Assembly (NCBI GenBank): GCA_008123405.1
Contig: VSSA01000002.1
Location: forward strand, 62,001-126,000
Length of the DNA: 64,000 nt
DNA from: Nocardioides sp. BGMRC 2183
GTDB taxonomy: Bacteria > Actinomycetota > Actinomycetes > Propionibacteriales > Nocardioidaceae
Direction: 5' to 3'
The position numbers and the translations under genes are program-made. Numbering within the stretch: position 1 is the first letter of the stretch; each line of letters starts with the position of its first letter. Positions 25,904 to 35,317 of this stretch are shown here, piece by piece. The notes under the pieces are model-generated. The model did not search any database and had not been told where the DNA came from. It saw only the letters and a program-made list of their open reading frames with translations.

Positions 25904-27403
25904 TCAGTCGTTCGCCGTGCGCTCCCGCCACCACTCCATCAACGCGGCACGGGCGGCCTCGGCGTCCATCGGCCCATGGTCCAGGCGCAGCTCCAGCAGG
26001 TGTCGGTAGGCCTCGCCGACCTCCCGCCCAGGGCCGATCCCCAAGGTCTCCATGATCTGGTTGCCGTCGAGGTCGGGACGGATCGAGGCCAGCTCCTCGG
26101 CCTCGGTGAGTCGCTCGATCCGTGCCTCGAGGTCGTCGTAGGTCCGGGCCAGCCGCTGTGCCTTGCGCTTGTTGCGGGTGGTGCAGTCGGCCCGGGTGAG
26201 CACGTGAAGCCGGTCCAGCTGGTCCCCGGCGTCGCGGACGTAGCGCCGGACGGCGGAGTCGGTCCACTCACCAGTGCCGTAGCCGTGGAAGCGCAGGTGC
26301 AGCTCGACCAGCGAGCAGACCGCGTCGGTGACCTCGTTGGAGAAGCGCAGCGCCCGCATGCGTTTGCGGGTCAGCTTCGCCCCGACCACGTCGTGGTGGT
26401 GGAAGGTCACGGTGCCGTCGTCGAGGAAACGCCTGGTCTTCGGCTTGCCGACGTCGTGCATCAGTGCGGCGAACCGGGAGACGAAATCGGGGCCGCCGCC
26501 CTCGGAGAGCCGCGACTCCAGGTCGATCGACTGCTCGAGCACGGTCAGCGTGTGTTCGTAGACGTCCTTGTGTCGGTGGTGCTCGTCGCGCTCCAGCTTC
26601 AGCGCCGGCAGCTCCGGCAGCACCCGCATCGCCAGCCCGGTCTCCACCAGCAGCTCCAGACCCCGCCGCGGCTGCGGCGCGCAGATCAGCTTGACCAGCT
26701 CGTCGCGGACCCGCTCGGCGGAGATGATCTCGATGCGGTCCGCCATCGAGGTCATCGCGGCGACGACCTCCGGCTCAGGGGTGAAGCCCAGCTGAGCGGC
26801 GAAGCGCGCCGCCCGCATCATCCGCAGCGGGTCGTCGGAGAAGGAGTCCTCGGGGCGGCCCGGGGTCCGCAGCACGCCGGTCGCCAGATCGACGACCCCG
26901 CCGAACGGGTCCTCGAGCTCCCGCCCGGGCACCTTGACCGCCATCGCGTTGACGGTGAAGTCGCGGCGGCCGAGATCGCCGACCAGGCTGTCGCCGTACT
27001 CGACCTCGGGTTTGCGGCTGTCGGGGTCATAGGACTCCGAGCGGTACGTCGTCACCTCGACCATCCAGTCCCCCCGGCGGGCGCCGATGGTGCCGAAGTC
27101 GCGGCCCATGTCCCACCACGCGTCACCCCAGGCCCGCAGGATCCGCTCGGTCACCTCCGGACGCGCCGAGGTGGTGAAGTCGAGGTCGCCCGCGCGGCGA
27201 CCGAGCATCGCGTCCCGCACCGGACCGCCGACCAGATGCAGCTCGTGGCCGGCGGCTGCGAACCGCTCGCCGAGCTCGTCGATGACCGGCGCGATCCGAT
27301 CCAGCTCGGCGGCCACCGCGGCCTGCACGTCGACCAGCCGCAGCCCCCCGCCATCGGGGGTCCCGGCGGTCCCGGTCGGTGCGTCATCGGTCGGGTCGGT
27401 CAC
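25904..27403 (-). CDS. cca: CCA tRNA nucleotidyltransferase
   Basis: A 499-residue class II nucleotidyltransferase that builds or repairs the 3' CCA of tRNA. The head has LVGGPVRDAMLGRRAGDLDFTT (outer motifs LVGGPVRDAML and DLDFTT, with the catalytic Asp pair), the RRDFTVNAMAV signature, and DDPLRMMRAARFAAQLGF. A C-terminal HD domain is present (LMHDVGKPKTRRF and HHHDVVGAKL), as in many actinobacterial CCA enzymes. I chose the GTG at 27403 because the upstream reading is an Arg/Pro-rich stretch. It is divergent from the DUF6049-murJ operon. Confidence 0.94.
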   Translation of the reverse strand: MTDPTDDAPTGTAGTPDGGGLRLVDVQAAVAAELDRIAPVIDELGERFAAAGHELHLVGGPVRDAMLGRRAGDLDFTTSARPEVTERILRAWGDAWWDMGRDFGTIGARRGDWMVEVTTYRSESYDPDSRKPEVEYGDSLVGDLGRRDFTVNAMAVKVPGRELEDPFGGVVDLATGVLRTPGRPEDSFSDDPLRMMRAARFAAQLGFTPEPEVVAAMTSMADRIEIISAERVRDELVKLICAPQPRRGLELLVETGLAMRVLPELPALKLERDEHHRHKDVYEHTLTVLEQSIDLESRLSEGGGPDFVSRFAALMHDVGKPKTRRFLDDGTVTFHHHDVVGAKLTRKRMRALRFSNEVTDAVCSLVELHLRFHGYGTGEWTDSAVRRYVRDAGDQLDRLHVLTRADCTTRNKRKAQRLARTYDDLEARIERLTEAEELASIRPDLDGNQIMETLGIGPGREVGEAYRHLLELRLDHGPMDAEAARAALMEWWRERTAND

Positions 27404-27510
27404 GGCGCAGAAGTCTAGGAGACTGCTGCGGCGTGGCCGGCGACGGTACGGCTGCCCTCCTCCGGCCCGCCCTCCGCCAACCGGTGTCAGGTCCCTACTA
27501 CTCTCGTGGG

Positions 27511-29757
27511 GTGGTTCAGCACTCCCGATGGTTCGTGCGCATCGCCGCAGGATCCGTCGCCGGAGTCCTCGCAATGCTCGGTACGACGACCGCCGCCCCG
27601 GCGGCGCCCGCCACCGACCCCGCAACCGCCGCCACCGCAGGCGCCGTGAGCGTCGCGGACCGACGTGACGAGACCCGGACCGCCGCCACCGCCGACGACG
27701 CTCCGCTGGCGCTGACCATCGACGCGTTGGACCCCGGGGTGCTGCCCCGGACCGGTCCGGTGACGATCAGCGGCACGGTCACCAACAACGACGACGTGGA
27801 GTGGCGCGATGTGCGCCTCTACCCGTACCTGAACACCGACGACTGCCTCGTCGACAGCACCTGCGGCGGACCGCTGACCACCGTCGAGGAACTGGTCGAG
27901 GCGGCGGATTCGGACGCGGAGGCCCTGGTCGGGGAACGCATCACCCAGGTCCGCGACACCATCACCGAGCTCGCCCCCGGGGCGACGACCACCTTCAGCC
28001 TCACCGTCCCGCAGCGGGTGCTGCGCCAGGAGATCGCCACACCGGAGCCGGGCGTCTACTGGTTCGGGGTGCAGGCACTGGGCTACTCCGAGAGCACGCC
28101 CGACGACCTCGTCGCCGACGGCCGGGCGCGGACGTTCCTCCCCTACGTGCCGACCGGCGCCGCCGCACCCAGCGGCACGGTGGACGCGGCGGTCGTCGTA
28201 CCGCTGCGGGCGCCGATCACCCATCGCGCCGACGGGTCGCTGACGCGGACCAAGCGGTGGGAGCGGCGGCTCTCGGTCGACGGCGGCCTGGGGCGGATGC
28301 TCGCCTTCGGCGAAGCCGCGAGCGGGCAGACCGTCAGCTGGCTGGTCGACCCCGCGGTGCCCGACGCAGTGCGCCGGCTGGCCAGCGGCAACCCGGCCCG
28401 CCAACTGCTGCCCGCGACACCTGACGACGAGGAGGAGTCGGAGTCGCCGACCGACGGCGAGACCTCGGAGCAACCCGAGACCGAGCTGGAGCCGGCGCCT
28501 GGGCTCGAGGCACTGCCGAACGCCCAGCCCTGGCTCGATCGGGCGCAATCGGCCTTCGCCGGCAACGAGGTGCTCGCCCTGCCGTACGGCGATCCCGACC
28601 TCTCCGGAGCCGACACCTCGACCGACGAGCTCTACGCCACTGCCCGGACCCAGCAGGGCGAGGTCCTCACGGGTTGGGACACCACGACCACCCCCGCCGT
28701 CTCCGGCCCGGACGGCTATCTGGACCCCGAGGCGCTCGGCGCCCTCTCCGACGAGCCCGTGGTCCTGCTGACGGACCGGATGTTCGGCGAGGAGGAGTAT
28801 CCGGACGGACCGCCCGCCACCGGGGAGGTGGGCGGCAACGCGGTGGCGGTGACCTCCTCCGGCGCCGCCAGCGGCGGCCCGGGCCCCAATCCGCGCCAGA
28901 CACCGGTCGAGCTGCGTCAGCGGCTGCTGAGCGAGGCGGCGGTGCGGCTGCTCGCCGACGACGTCACCCCCGACCCGGTGTTGGTGGAGATCCCCTCGAC
29001 GGTCGCTGCCGAGGATGCCGACGAGTTCTGGGAGGGCTTGGACAAGCCGTGGTTGAGCCTGACCGGCGTCGGTCCGGTGGTCGCCGGTGAGCGCACCGAG
29101 ATCACCGCCGACTCGCTGACCTACCCCGAGGAGCAGCTGGCGCAGGAGCCGATGTCGTCGCTCTATGCGGAGGCCGCCCGGCTGATCGAGGCCGGCGGCA
29201 CCCTGCAGAACATCCTCGGTGAGCAGTCCACCGTCGGCGGCGAGGTCACCCGCGAGGCGCTCACCGGCACCTCCTTCGAGCTGCGCGGCGACGACCGCGC
29301 CTACACCCGTCTCACGGTCTCCCGCGCCTGGATCGACCGCCGGCTCCGGTCGGTCGAGATCAGCGCACCGCCGGGGGTCACCCTGTCCAGCTCCTCGGGT
29401 CGCTTCTCGGTCACCATCAGCAACGAGCTCGACTACATCGTCGAGGTGCAGGTCGTGGCCGAGGCCGACTCCGGGGTGGAGCTGACGACCTCGGAGCCGA
29501 TCGTGCTCGGTGCCGACAGCAGCACCTCGGTGTCGCTGGAGGTGCACACCACCCGCCCCGGGGTGCACGACGTACGCCTGGCGGTGACCGACGTCGACGG
29601 CCAGCCGCTCGGTTCCTCCGACACGGTCCCGGTCCGCTCCGGACAGGTGAGCATCGTGATCTGGGGGATCATCGGCGCCGGCGTGGCGATCCTCTTCGTG
29701 GCGATCGCGATCCGGCTGTTCAAGCGGATCCGACGGGCTCGGGCGTCCCGGACATGA
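27511..29757 (+). CDS. DUF6049-type secreted, membrane-anchored protein
   Basis: A 748-residue envelope protein. An N-terminal signal peptide (FVRIAAGSVAGVLAMLG followed by an Ala/Pro/Thr-rich segment) leads to an Ig-like domain (LDPGVLPRTGPVTISGTVTNND, cited as PVTISGTVTNND) and a large central domain. A C-terminal membrane helix (IVIWGIIGAGVAILFVAIAI) and a basic tail follow. An acidic, Ser/Glu-rich linker lies near residues 310-330. Proteins of this type sit directly upstream of murJ in actinobacteria; their function is unknown, with a role alongside lipid II export inferred from context. The GTG at 27511 lacks a good Shine-Dalgarno. Its end overlaps murJ by 4 bp (ATGA). Confidence 0.82.
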   Translation: MVQHSRWFVRIAAGSVAGVLAMLGTTTAAPAAPATDPATAATAGAVSVADRRDETRTAATADDAPLALTIDALDPGVLPRTGPVTISGTVTNNDDVEWRDVRLYPYLNTDDCLVDSTCGGPLTTVEELVEAADSDAEALVGERITQVRDTITELAPGATTTFSLTVPQRVLRQEIATPEPGVYWFGVQALGYSESTPDDLVADGRARTFLPYVPTGAAAPSGTVDAAVVVPLRAPITHRADGSLTRTKRWERRLSVDGGLGRMLAFGEAASGQTVSWLVDPAVPDAVRRLASGNPARQLLPATPDDEEESESPTDGETSEQPETELEPAPGLEALPNAQPWLDRAQSAFAGNEVLALPYGDPDLSGADTSTDELYATARTQQGEVLTGWDTTTTPAVSGPDGYLDPEALGALSDEPVVLLTDRMFGEEEYPDGPPATGEVGGNAVAVTSSGAASGGPGPNPRQTPVELRQRLLSEAAVRLLADDVTPDPVLVEIPSTVAAEDADEFWEGLDKPWLSLTGVGPVVAGERTEITADSLTYPEEQLAQEPMSSLYAEAARLIEAGGTLQNILGEQSTVGGEVTREALTGTSFELRGDDRAYTRLTVSRAWIDRRLRSVEISAPPGVTLSSSSGRFSVTISNELDYIVEVQVVAEADSGVELTTSEPIVLGADSSTSVSLEVHTTRPGVHDVRLAVTDVDGQPLGSSDTVPVRSGQVSIVIWGIIGAGVAILFVAIAIRLFKRIRRARASRT

Positions 29758-31514
29758 GCACCCCCGCGGGCGGGGAGGCCGTACCCGGCAGCGGCCAGCT
29801 CGAGGGCGAGCTCGAAGGACAGCTCGACCAGCGCCTCGAGGACAGCCAGCAGGCGGTGCTGCGCAACAGCCTGGTGATGGCCGCCGGCACCGTGGTCTCC
29901 CGAGCCAGCGGCTTCGTCCGGTCGATGCTGCTCGCCGCGGCGCTCGGGCTGGGGCTGCACGCCGACATCTTCACCGTGGCCAACACGGTGCCCAACATGC
30001 TCTACATCCTGCTGGCGGGCGGGGTCTTCAACGCCGTCCTGGTGCCACAGCTGGTGCGGGCGATGAAGAACGACCCCGACGGGGGCGCGGCGTACCTGAA
30101 CCGGGTGATGACCCTGGCGCTGCTCTTCCTCGGCGGCATCACGGTGCTGCTGGTGATCGCGGCGCCGCAGGTGATGGACGTCCTGCTCAGCAGCGCGTAC
30201 GACGCCCCGGAGATGGCCGAGGAACGCCAGTCGGCGATCGACTTCGCCCGCTTCTGCCTGCCGCAGGTCTTCTTCTACGGGATGTTCGTGCTGGTCGGCC
30301 AGGTGCTGAACTCCCGCGGTCGGTTCGGTCCGATGATGTGGGCGCCGATCGCCAACAACGTCATCTCGGTGGCGGTCCTGGTGACCTACCTGTTCGTCTT
30401 CGGCCCGGCGTCGTCGAGCGAGTCCCACGCAGGGTTCACGCCAGGTCAGGAGGCGCTGCTGGGCATCGGGTCGACCCTGGGCATCGCCGCCCAGCTGCTG
30501 ATCCTGCTGCCCTACCTGCGGGCGGCCGGCGTCCGCTACCGCCCGCGCTTCGACTTCCGTGGCGTCGGACTCGGCCACACGCTGCGACTCGGCGCCTGGA
30601 CCGTCGGCTTCGTCATCGTCAACCAGATCGCCTACACCGTCGTGGTCCGGCTCGCCTCCGGCGGCACCGCGAGCGACACCGACGGCACCGGCATCACCAT
30701 CTACTCCAACGCGATGCTCGTCGCGATGGTGCCGCACTCGATCATCACGGTCTCGCTGGCCACCGCGATCCTGCCGCGCCTCTCCCGCTCCGCGGCCCGC
30801 GGCGACCTGGCCTCGCTGACCGGGACGCTGGGCTCGACGGTGCGGACCGCCCTGGTGGTGGTGGTCCCGTTCGCGGCGCTGATGCCGGCGATCGCACTGC
30901 CGCTGGCGCACGCCCTGTGGGGCCATGGCGCCGCCGCCGAGACCTATCCCCGGTTCGTCGACCCGCTGATCCTCTTCGGGTTCGGGATCGTCGTCTTCAC
31001 GGTGCACTACCTGGTGCTGCGCGGCTTCTACGCCCTGGAACGCAACCGGCTGGTCTTCTTCATCCAGTGCGCGATCGCGGCGGTCAACATCGGGGTGGCG
31101 ATCGCGCTGGTGCGCAGCACGCCGCCCGCGCAGACCACCTCGGCGCTGATCGTCGCCTACATCACCGCGTACGCCGTCGGGGCGCTGCTCTCGGTCACCC
31201 TGTTGCGCGGCCAGCTGCGGCGCCGCCGGCGCCGCTCACGCGACGCGACGGGCGTGGGCGCGAGCTGGGTCGGCTTCACCGTGCGGCTGCTGCTGGCCTC
31301 GGCGGCTGTCGCGGCAGTGTCGCTGCTGCTCCGGATCGTGGTCGGCGACACCATCGCCGAGCTGGTCGTCGACCCCGGCTGGATCTGGTCCGCGGTGGAG
31401 GTCGTCCTCGTCGGTGGCGGCACGGTCGCCGTCTATCTCACGACCGCCGGCGTCTTCCGGCTCACCGAGGTCACCGCGGTGACCCACAGCCTTCTCTCCC
31501 GGGTTCGCCGGTGA
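29754..31514 (+). CDS. murJ: Lipid II flippase MurJ (MviN)
   Basis: A 586-residue MOP-superfamily flippase with about fourteen to fifteen membrane segments, moving lipid II to the outer face of the membrane. Signatures include NSLVMAAGTVVSRASGFVRSM (outer motifs NSLVMAAGT and SRASGFVRSM), NVISVAVLV and LRLGAWTVGFV with the conserved Arg-rich cavity residues. The N-terminus has an acidic, Gln-rich extension of about 35 residues. It is coupled to the DUF6049 gene (ATGA) and followed after 55 bp by a separate pseudokinase gene; in mycobacteria the two are fused. Confidence 0.95.
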   Translation: MSTPAGGEAVPGSGQLEGELEGQLDQRLEDSQQAVLRNSLVMAAGTVVSRASGFVRSMLLAAALGLGLHADIFTVANTVPNMLYILLAGGVFNAVLVPQLVRAMKNDPDGGAAYLNRVMTLALLFLGGITVLLVIAAPQVMDVLLSSAYDAPEMAEERQSAIDFARFCLPQVFFYGMFVLVGQVLNSRGRFGPMMWAPIANNVISVAVLVTYLFVFGPASSSESHAGFTPGQEALLGIGSTLGIAAQLLILLPYLRAAGVRYRPRFDFRGVGLGHTLRLGAWTVGFVIVNQIAYTVVVRLASGGTASDTDGTGITIYSNAMLVAMVPHSIITVSLATAILPRLSRSAARGDLASLTGTLGSTVRTALVVVVPFAALMPAIALPLAHALWGHGAAAETYPRFVDPLILFGFGIVVFTVHYLVLRGFYALERNRLVFFIQCAIAAVNIGVAIALVRSTPPAQTTSALIVAYITAYAVGALLSVTLLRGQLRRRRRRSRDATGVGASWVGFTVRLLLASAAVAAVSLLLRIVVGDTIAELVVDPGWIWSAVEVVLVGGGTVAVYLTTAGVFRLTEVTAVTHSLLSRVRR

Positions 31515-31569
31515 TGCAGTCATCGACGGGTACAGCGCTTTACGATGGAGGCGATCAGGGAGGACTGGA

Positions 31570-33585
31570 GTGGCTACGTCGACGCGCCCGGGCGATGTGC
31601 TCGCTGGCCGCTACCGTCTGATCGACCTGCTGAGCGAGAGCGGTGGCGGTCGGTTCTGGCGGGCCCACGACAAGGTGCTCGAGCGGTACGTCGCCCTGCA
31701 CGTCATCTCCGAGGCCGACCCGCGGGCCTCCTCGCTGCTCTCCGCCGCCCGCGACTCCGCGAAGGTGCTGGACTCCCGGATCCTGCGGGTGCTGGACGCG
31801 GAGACCCAGGACGGCCTCTGCTTCGTGGTCAACGAGTGGGGCACCGGCACCTCCCTGGACATCCTGGTCACCCACCGCGGCGCGATCGACCCCGGCCCGG
31901 CCGCCTGGATGGTCGCCGAGATCGCCGAGGCGATCGCCCGCGCCCACGAGGCCGACGTGCCGCACGGCCGACTCAACCCGGAGAACGTGCTGATCGACCA
32001 GCAGGGCGGGGTGAAGCTGATCGGCCTGTGCGTCGACGCTGCTCTGCACGGCCTGCCGCCGGGCCGCACCGAGCAGGACCGGGCCGACATCGGCGGACTG
32101 CTCTACTGCGCCCTGACCGCACGCTGGCCCGGTCCGTCGGCCTCCGAGGTCGCCGCCGCCCGGACCTACCACGGCACCCCGCTCGCCCCCCGCCAGATGG
32201 TGCCCGGCGTGCCCCGCAGCCTGGACGCGATCTGGCGCGAGATCGACCAGCAGCGCCGTGCGCCCGGCCAGCAGCACCGCTGGCGCGTGCCTGCGGTCGG
32301 GTACGGCGACCACCCCGACGTCTCCAGCGCCGCCGCGATCTCCGAGCGGCTGACGGAGTTCGTCGGCGACGCCGCCGACATGTCCTTCGCGCTGGCCGCC
32401 GCCAGCCTGCCGATCAACCAGGTGCGGCCGGTCTCGTTGCCGGCGCTGAGCGACCCGCCGGTGCGGATCGAGCCGCGCGGCTCCGCCGCCGAGCCGCCCA
32501 CCGCTGTCGAGCCCCCCACCGACGCCGATCCGGCATCGGGAGCGGACGAGCCTGCGACCCAGGTCGAGCTCGACCTCGAACAGGAGCCCACGGGAACGCC
32601 CGACGAGGACGACATCCCCTCGCCGTCGGAGATCCGGGCCCTCACCGACCAGCCCACCGAGGCCGGGATGCCGGTCTTCGGTGAGGACGACGAGGTCAGC
32701 TGGATGCGGGCCCGCGCCACCCCTCCGCCGCCGCCCCCGCCGTTCGAAGACCCGCCGGAGCGGCCGCTCTTCGCCCCGGAGACCCCTGAGGGTGCGGCTG
32801 CGCGACTGGCGCGTGCCCAAGCCGCGTCCCCCACCCCGGTCCAGGTCGCCGAGCACACCCGCAACCGCACGCCGGGCCCCGGTGACTACTGGCCCTGGGA
32901 CGACACCGATCACACCGGCACCGCCGAACGGGTCGCCGTCGACGACGAGGAGATGCCGGGCCGGTCCTGGCTCCGGCTTGCCCTCGGGGTCGGGTTGGCC
33001 GTCGTACTGCTGGTGGCGGTGGCGGTGGCGTTCAACGTCGGTCGCGGACGCACCCCGCTCGGGCAGGAGGAGGAGTCCGGGCCGGTGCGCGGCAGCTCAC
33101 CGGCACCCAGCGTGGCGCCGACCGCGATCCCGGACACCGAGGCGATCGACTTCGACCCCTTCGGCACCGATGGGGAGAACCCGGAGACCGCACCACTGGC
33201 GGTGGACGGGGATCCGGCGACCGCCTGGCGCACCTCGACGTACAACGACCAGCTCGGCCCTGCCGCCCCGGCGCTCAAGCCCGGCGTCGGGCTGATCATC
33301 GACCTCGCCGAGAACCGCACCGTGACGGCCGTGGACCTGCAGCTGCTGGCGGGTGAGGCCGACGTCCAGGTCTCGGTCAGCCGCGAGCTCCCCGACGCGG
33401 CGCCCGAGGAGCCGAACATCGGCTCCGGGACGGTCGGCAGCTCCTCCACCATCGACGCGGACGCCGACGCGATCAGCCAGGGCACGACGACTGGCCGCTA
33501 CCTGCTGGTGTGGTTCACCTCGCTGCCGCAGGTGTCCGACGGGTACCGCGCCGAGCTGGCGGAGGTGGTCGTGCGTGGACACTGA
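31570..33585 (+). CDS. MurJ-associated membrane pseudokinase
   Basis: A 671-residue protein with an N-terminal kinase-like fold (about 10-235), a long acidic/Pro-rich linker, one membrane helix (about 467-489) and an extracellular C-terminal domain (about 530-665) resembling a galactose-binding-like fold (PATAWRTSTYNDQ; GLIIDLAENRTVTAVDLQLL). Catalytic residues are missing: the VAIK lysine is replaced (VALHVI), the HRD Asp is lost (HGRLNPENVL near 133) and DFG reads GLC. This matches the pseudokinase-membrane-sugar-binding arrangement fused to MviN in Mycobacterium, where the phosphorylated pseudokinase recruits an FHA protein. The GTG at 31570 has GGGAGG upstream. The last 11 bases overlap sigM. 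Confidence 0.87.
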   Translation: MATSTRPGDVLAGRYRLIDLLSESGGGRFWRAHDKVLERYVALHVISEADPRASSLLSAARDSAKVLDSRILRVLDAETQDGLCFVVNEWGTGTSLDILVTHRGAIDPGPAAWMVAEIAEAIARAHEADVPHGRLNPENVLIDQQGGVKLIGLCVDAALHGLPPGRTEQDRADIGGLLYCALTARWPGPSASEVAAARTYHGTPLAPRQMVPGVPRSLDAIWREIDQQRRAPGQQHRWRVPAVGYGDHPDVSSAAAISERLTEFVGDAADMSFALAAASLPINQVRPVSLPALSDPPVRIEPRGSAAEPPTAVEPPTDADPASGADEPATQVELDLEQEPTGTPDEDDIPSPSEIRALTDQPTEAGMPVFGEDDEVSWMRARATPPPPPPPFEDPPERPLFAPETPEGAAARLARAQAASPTPVQVAEHTRNRTPGPGDYWPWDDTDHTGTAERVAVDDEEMPGRSWLRLALGVGLAVVLLVAVAVAFNVGRGRTPLGQEEESGPVRGSSPAPSVAPTAIPDTEAIDFDPFGTDGENPETAPLAVDGDPATAWRTSTYNDQLGPAAPALKPGVGLIIDLAENRTVTAVDLQLLAGEADVQVSVSRELPDAAPEEPNIGSGTVGSSSTIDADADAISQGTTTGRYLLVWFTSLPQVSDGYRAELAEVVVRGH

Positions 33586-34297
33586 TCGCGGACCCGACAC
33601 CGAGCCGGTCGAGTCGACGGACGTCGAGCTGCTGCGGGCCCACGTCGCCGGCGACGCCGAAGCGTTCGGCGTCCTCTTCACCCGCCACCGCGACCGGCTC
33701 TGGGCGGTCGCGCTGCGCACCTGCGGCGACCCCGAGACCGCCGCCGACGGGCTTCAGGACGCGATGATCGCCGCCTTCCGGCGCGCCGACTCCTTCCGGG
33801 AGGACGCCCGGGTCACCACCTGGCTGCACCGGATCGTCGTCAACGCCTGTCTGGACCGACTGCGGGCGGCGAAGGTACGACGTACCGAACCACTCCCCGA
33901 CGACACCGATGACGTCGAGCACCTGACCCGGACCACTGTCGACCCCGAGCCCACCACCGATCCGAGCCGCGCCTACGAGCGCACCGAGCGGCGCGCCGCC
34001 GTGCTGGAGGCCCTCGGCGCGTTGACGCCCGAGCAGCGGGCAGCCGTGGTGCTGGTGGACATGGAGGGCTACTCGGTGGCCGAGGTGGCCACGATGCTGG
34101 ACTGTGCGCCGGGCACGGTGAAGAGCCGCTGCTCCCGGGCGCGCTCCCGGCTGGCCCTCCTGCTCGCCGACCTGATCACCACCAGTGACGCCTCTCACCC
34201 GGTGTCGTCGGCCGTGGACCGGAACCAGCCGATCGGCGCGGACGTCGGATCAGGGACCCGCCGTGGCCCGCCGCCGGTCGCCGAGGCGCTCGACTGA
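33575..34297 (+). CDS. sigM: ECF sigma factor SigM
   Basis: A 240-residue extracytoplasmic-function sigma factor. Region 2 (about 15-85) has LFTRHRDRLWAVALRTCGDPETAADGLQDAM (outer motifs LFTRHRDRLW and DGLQDAM), FREDARVTTWLHRIVVNACLDRLR-type region 2.4 follows, and region 4 (about 145-195) has LTPEQRAAVVLVDMEGYSVAEVA (cited as EQRAAVVLVDMEGYS) and GTVKSRCSRAR. About 40 disordered residues follow. The GTG at 33575, with GGAGG upstream, overlaps the pseudokinase gene. The order pseudokinase-sigM-anti-sigma-trxB-trxA is conserved in actinobacteria. Confidence 0.93.
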   Translation: MDTDRGPDTEPVESTDVELLRAHVAGDAEAFGVLFTRHRDRLWAVALRTCGDPETAADGLQDAMIAAFRRADSFREDARVTTWLHRIVVNACLDRLRAAKVRRTEPLPDDTDDVEHLTRTTVDPEPTTDPSRAYERTERRAAVLEALGALTPEQRAAVVLVDMEGYSVAEVATMLDCAPGTVKSRCSRARSRLALLLADLITTSDASHPVSSAVDRNQPIGADVGSGTRRGPPPVAEALD

Positions 34298-34355
34298 GCC
34301 TCACGCGACCGACACCGGCGCTCCGGCGTACCCCCTCTGCGAGGAACCTTCGGCG

Positions 34356-35222
34356 ATGACCACCCCCCACGACCCGCACTCCACTCCCGACGACCCGACG
34401 TCGCGCGACGCTGCTCCTCTCGACGCTGCCCGCGAGCAGGCAGTACGACGCCTGCTGGCTGAGGCCGGCGGACCCGAAGCCGTCCCCGAGGAGGTCGCGG
34501 CACGTCTGGACGCCACCCTGGCCGATCTGGTGGCCGAGCGCTCCGAGGGCGCCGACCCGGCGACCACACCGGTGATCGCACCGGTGACCGATCTCGCTGC
34601 CCGGCGACGGCGGCGGCTGATGCGCGGGGTGCTCGGAGCCGCGGCAGCCGTCGTGGTGATCGGCCTGGGGCTGCAGTTCACCGACGACACCATCGGCGAC
34701 GGCGTCTCGAGCCTGGCCGACGGAGATCCCGACCGCGGCAACGACGCCGCCGGCGCGATCGAGTCCGGTGACGGCTCGGGCGACACCCAGGACGACACGA
34801 CGTCGGAGTCCCAGCTCGACGAGTTCGCCGAGGCTGATGCAGGCGACCAGTCCCAGCGCTCCGGCCCGACGAACGAGGACCAGGCTCCCCGAAGCTCGCT
34901 GGCCGAAGCCAAGCGTCGTACCGTCGACGAGCCGGTCCGGGTGATCCGTGACGCGCACTTGCGCGACGACCTGGTAGCGCTCCAGGACCGCGGACTGCCA
35001 GCGCCCGCCACTGCCGACTACTCGGGTGTAGTGGTGACCGCACCGCCGGGCTTCGCCTGCGCAGAGATGGAGCTCGGCCCCGGTATCTATGTGGCCGCGC
35101 GCTACCGCGGTGAGCCGGCACTGGTCGGGTTCCGGGAGCCGGTGGGCTCGACCCAGGTCGCCGACGTCGTGCGTTGCGGCACCGGCGACATCCTGCGGTC
35201 GATGACCCTGCCGGCGCCGTAG
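34356..35222 (+). CDS. Candidate anti-sigma-M factor, single-pass membrane protein
   Basis: A 288-residue protein with a cytoplasmic N-terminal part (about 1-85, [30 protein letters not shown] cited as [15 protein letters not shown]), one membrane helix (about 92-108, [18 protein letters not shown]) and an acidic extracytoplasmic region. The last 85 residues form a compact domain with one Cys pair (FACAEM and VRCGTG). I see no clear zinc-binding anti-sigma motif, so the role rests on position: it follows sigM by 58 bp, as RsmA does in mycobacteria. Confidence 0.68.
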   Translation: MTTPHDPHSTPDDPTSRDAAPLDAAREQAVRRLLAEAGGPEAVPEEVAARLDATLADLVAERSEGADPATTPVIAPVTDLAARRRRRLMRGVLGAAAAVVVIGLGLQFTDDTIGDGVSSLADGDPDRGNDAAGAIESGDGSGDTQDDTTSESQLDEFAEADAGDQSQRSGPTNEDQAPRSSLAEAKRRTVDEPVRVIRDAHLRDDLVALQDRGLPAPATADYSGVVVTAPPGFACAEMELGPGIYVAARYRGEPALVGFREPVGSTQVADVVRCGTGDILRSMTLPAP

Positions 35223-35317
35223 CCCGGCTTAGACCCGCGGACGGGTGTGGGGCGAGGGAATCTTCCCGCCTACGATCGGGTTGGGATGATCGCGCCCGCC
35301 GTACCAGAGGAGAATTC

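Noticed and set aside
31570-32300. Active Ser/Thr protein kinase
   Set aside because: The VAIK lysine, HRD aspartate and DFG aspartate are all absent, so it is called a pseudokinase.
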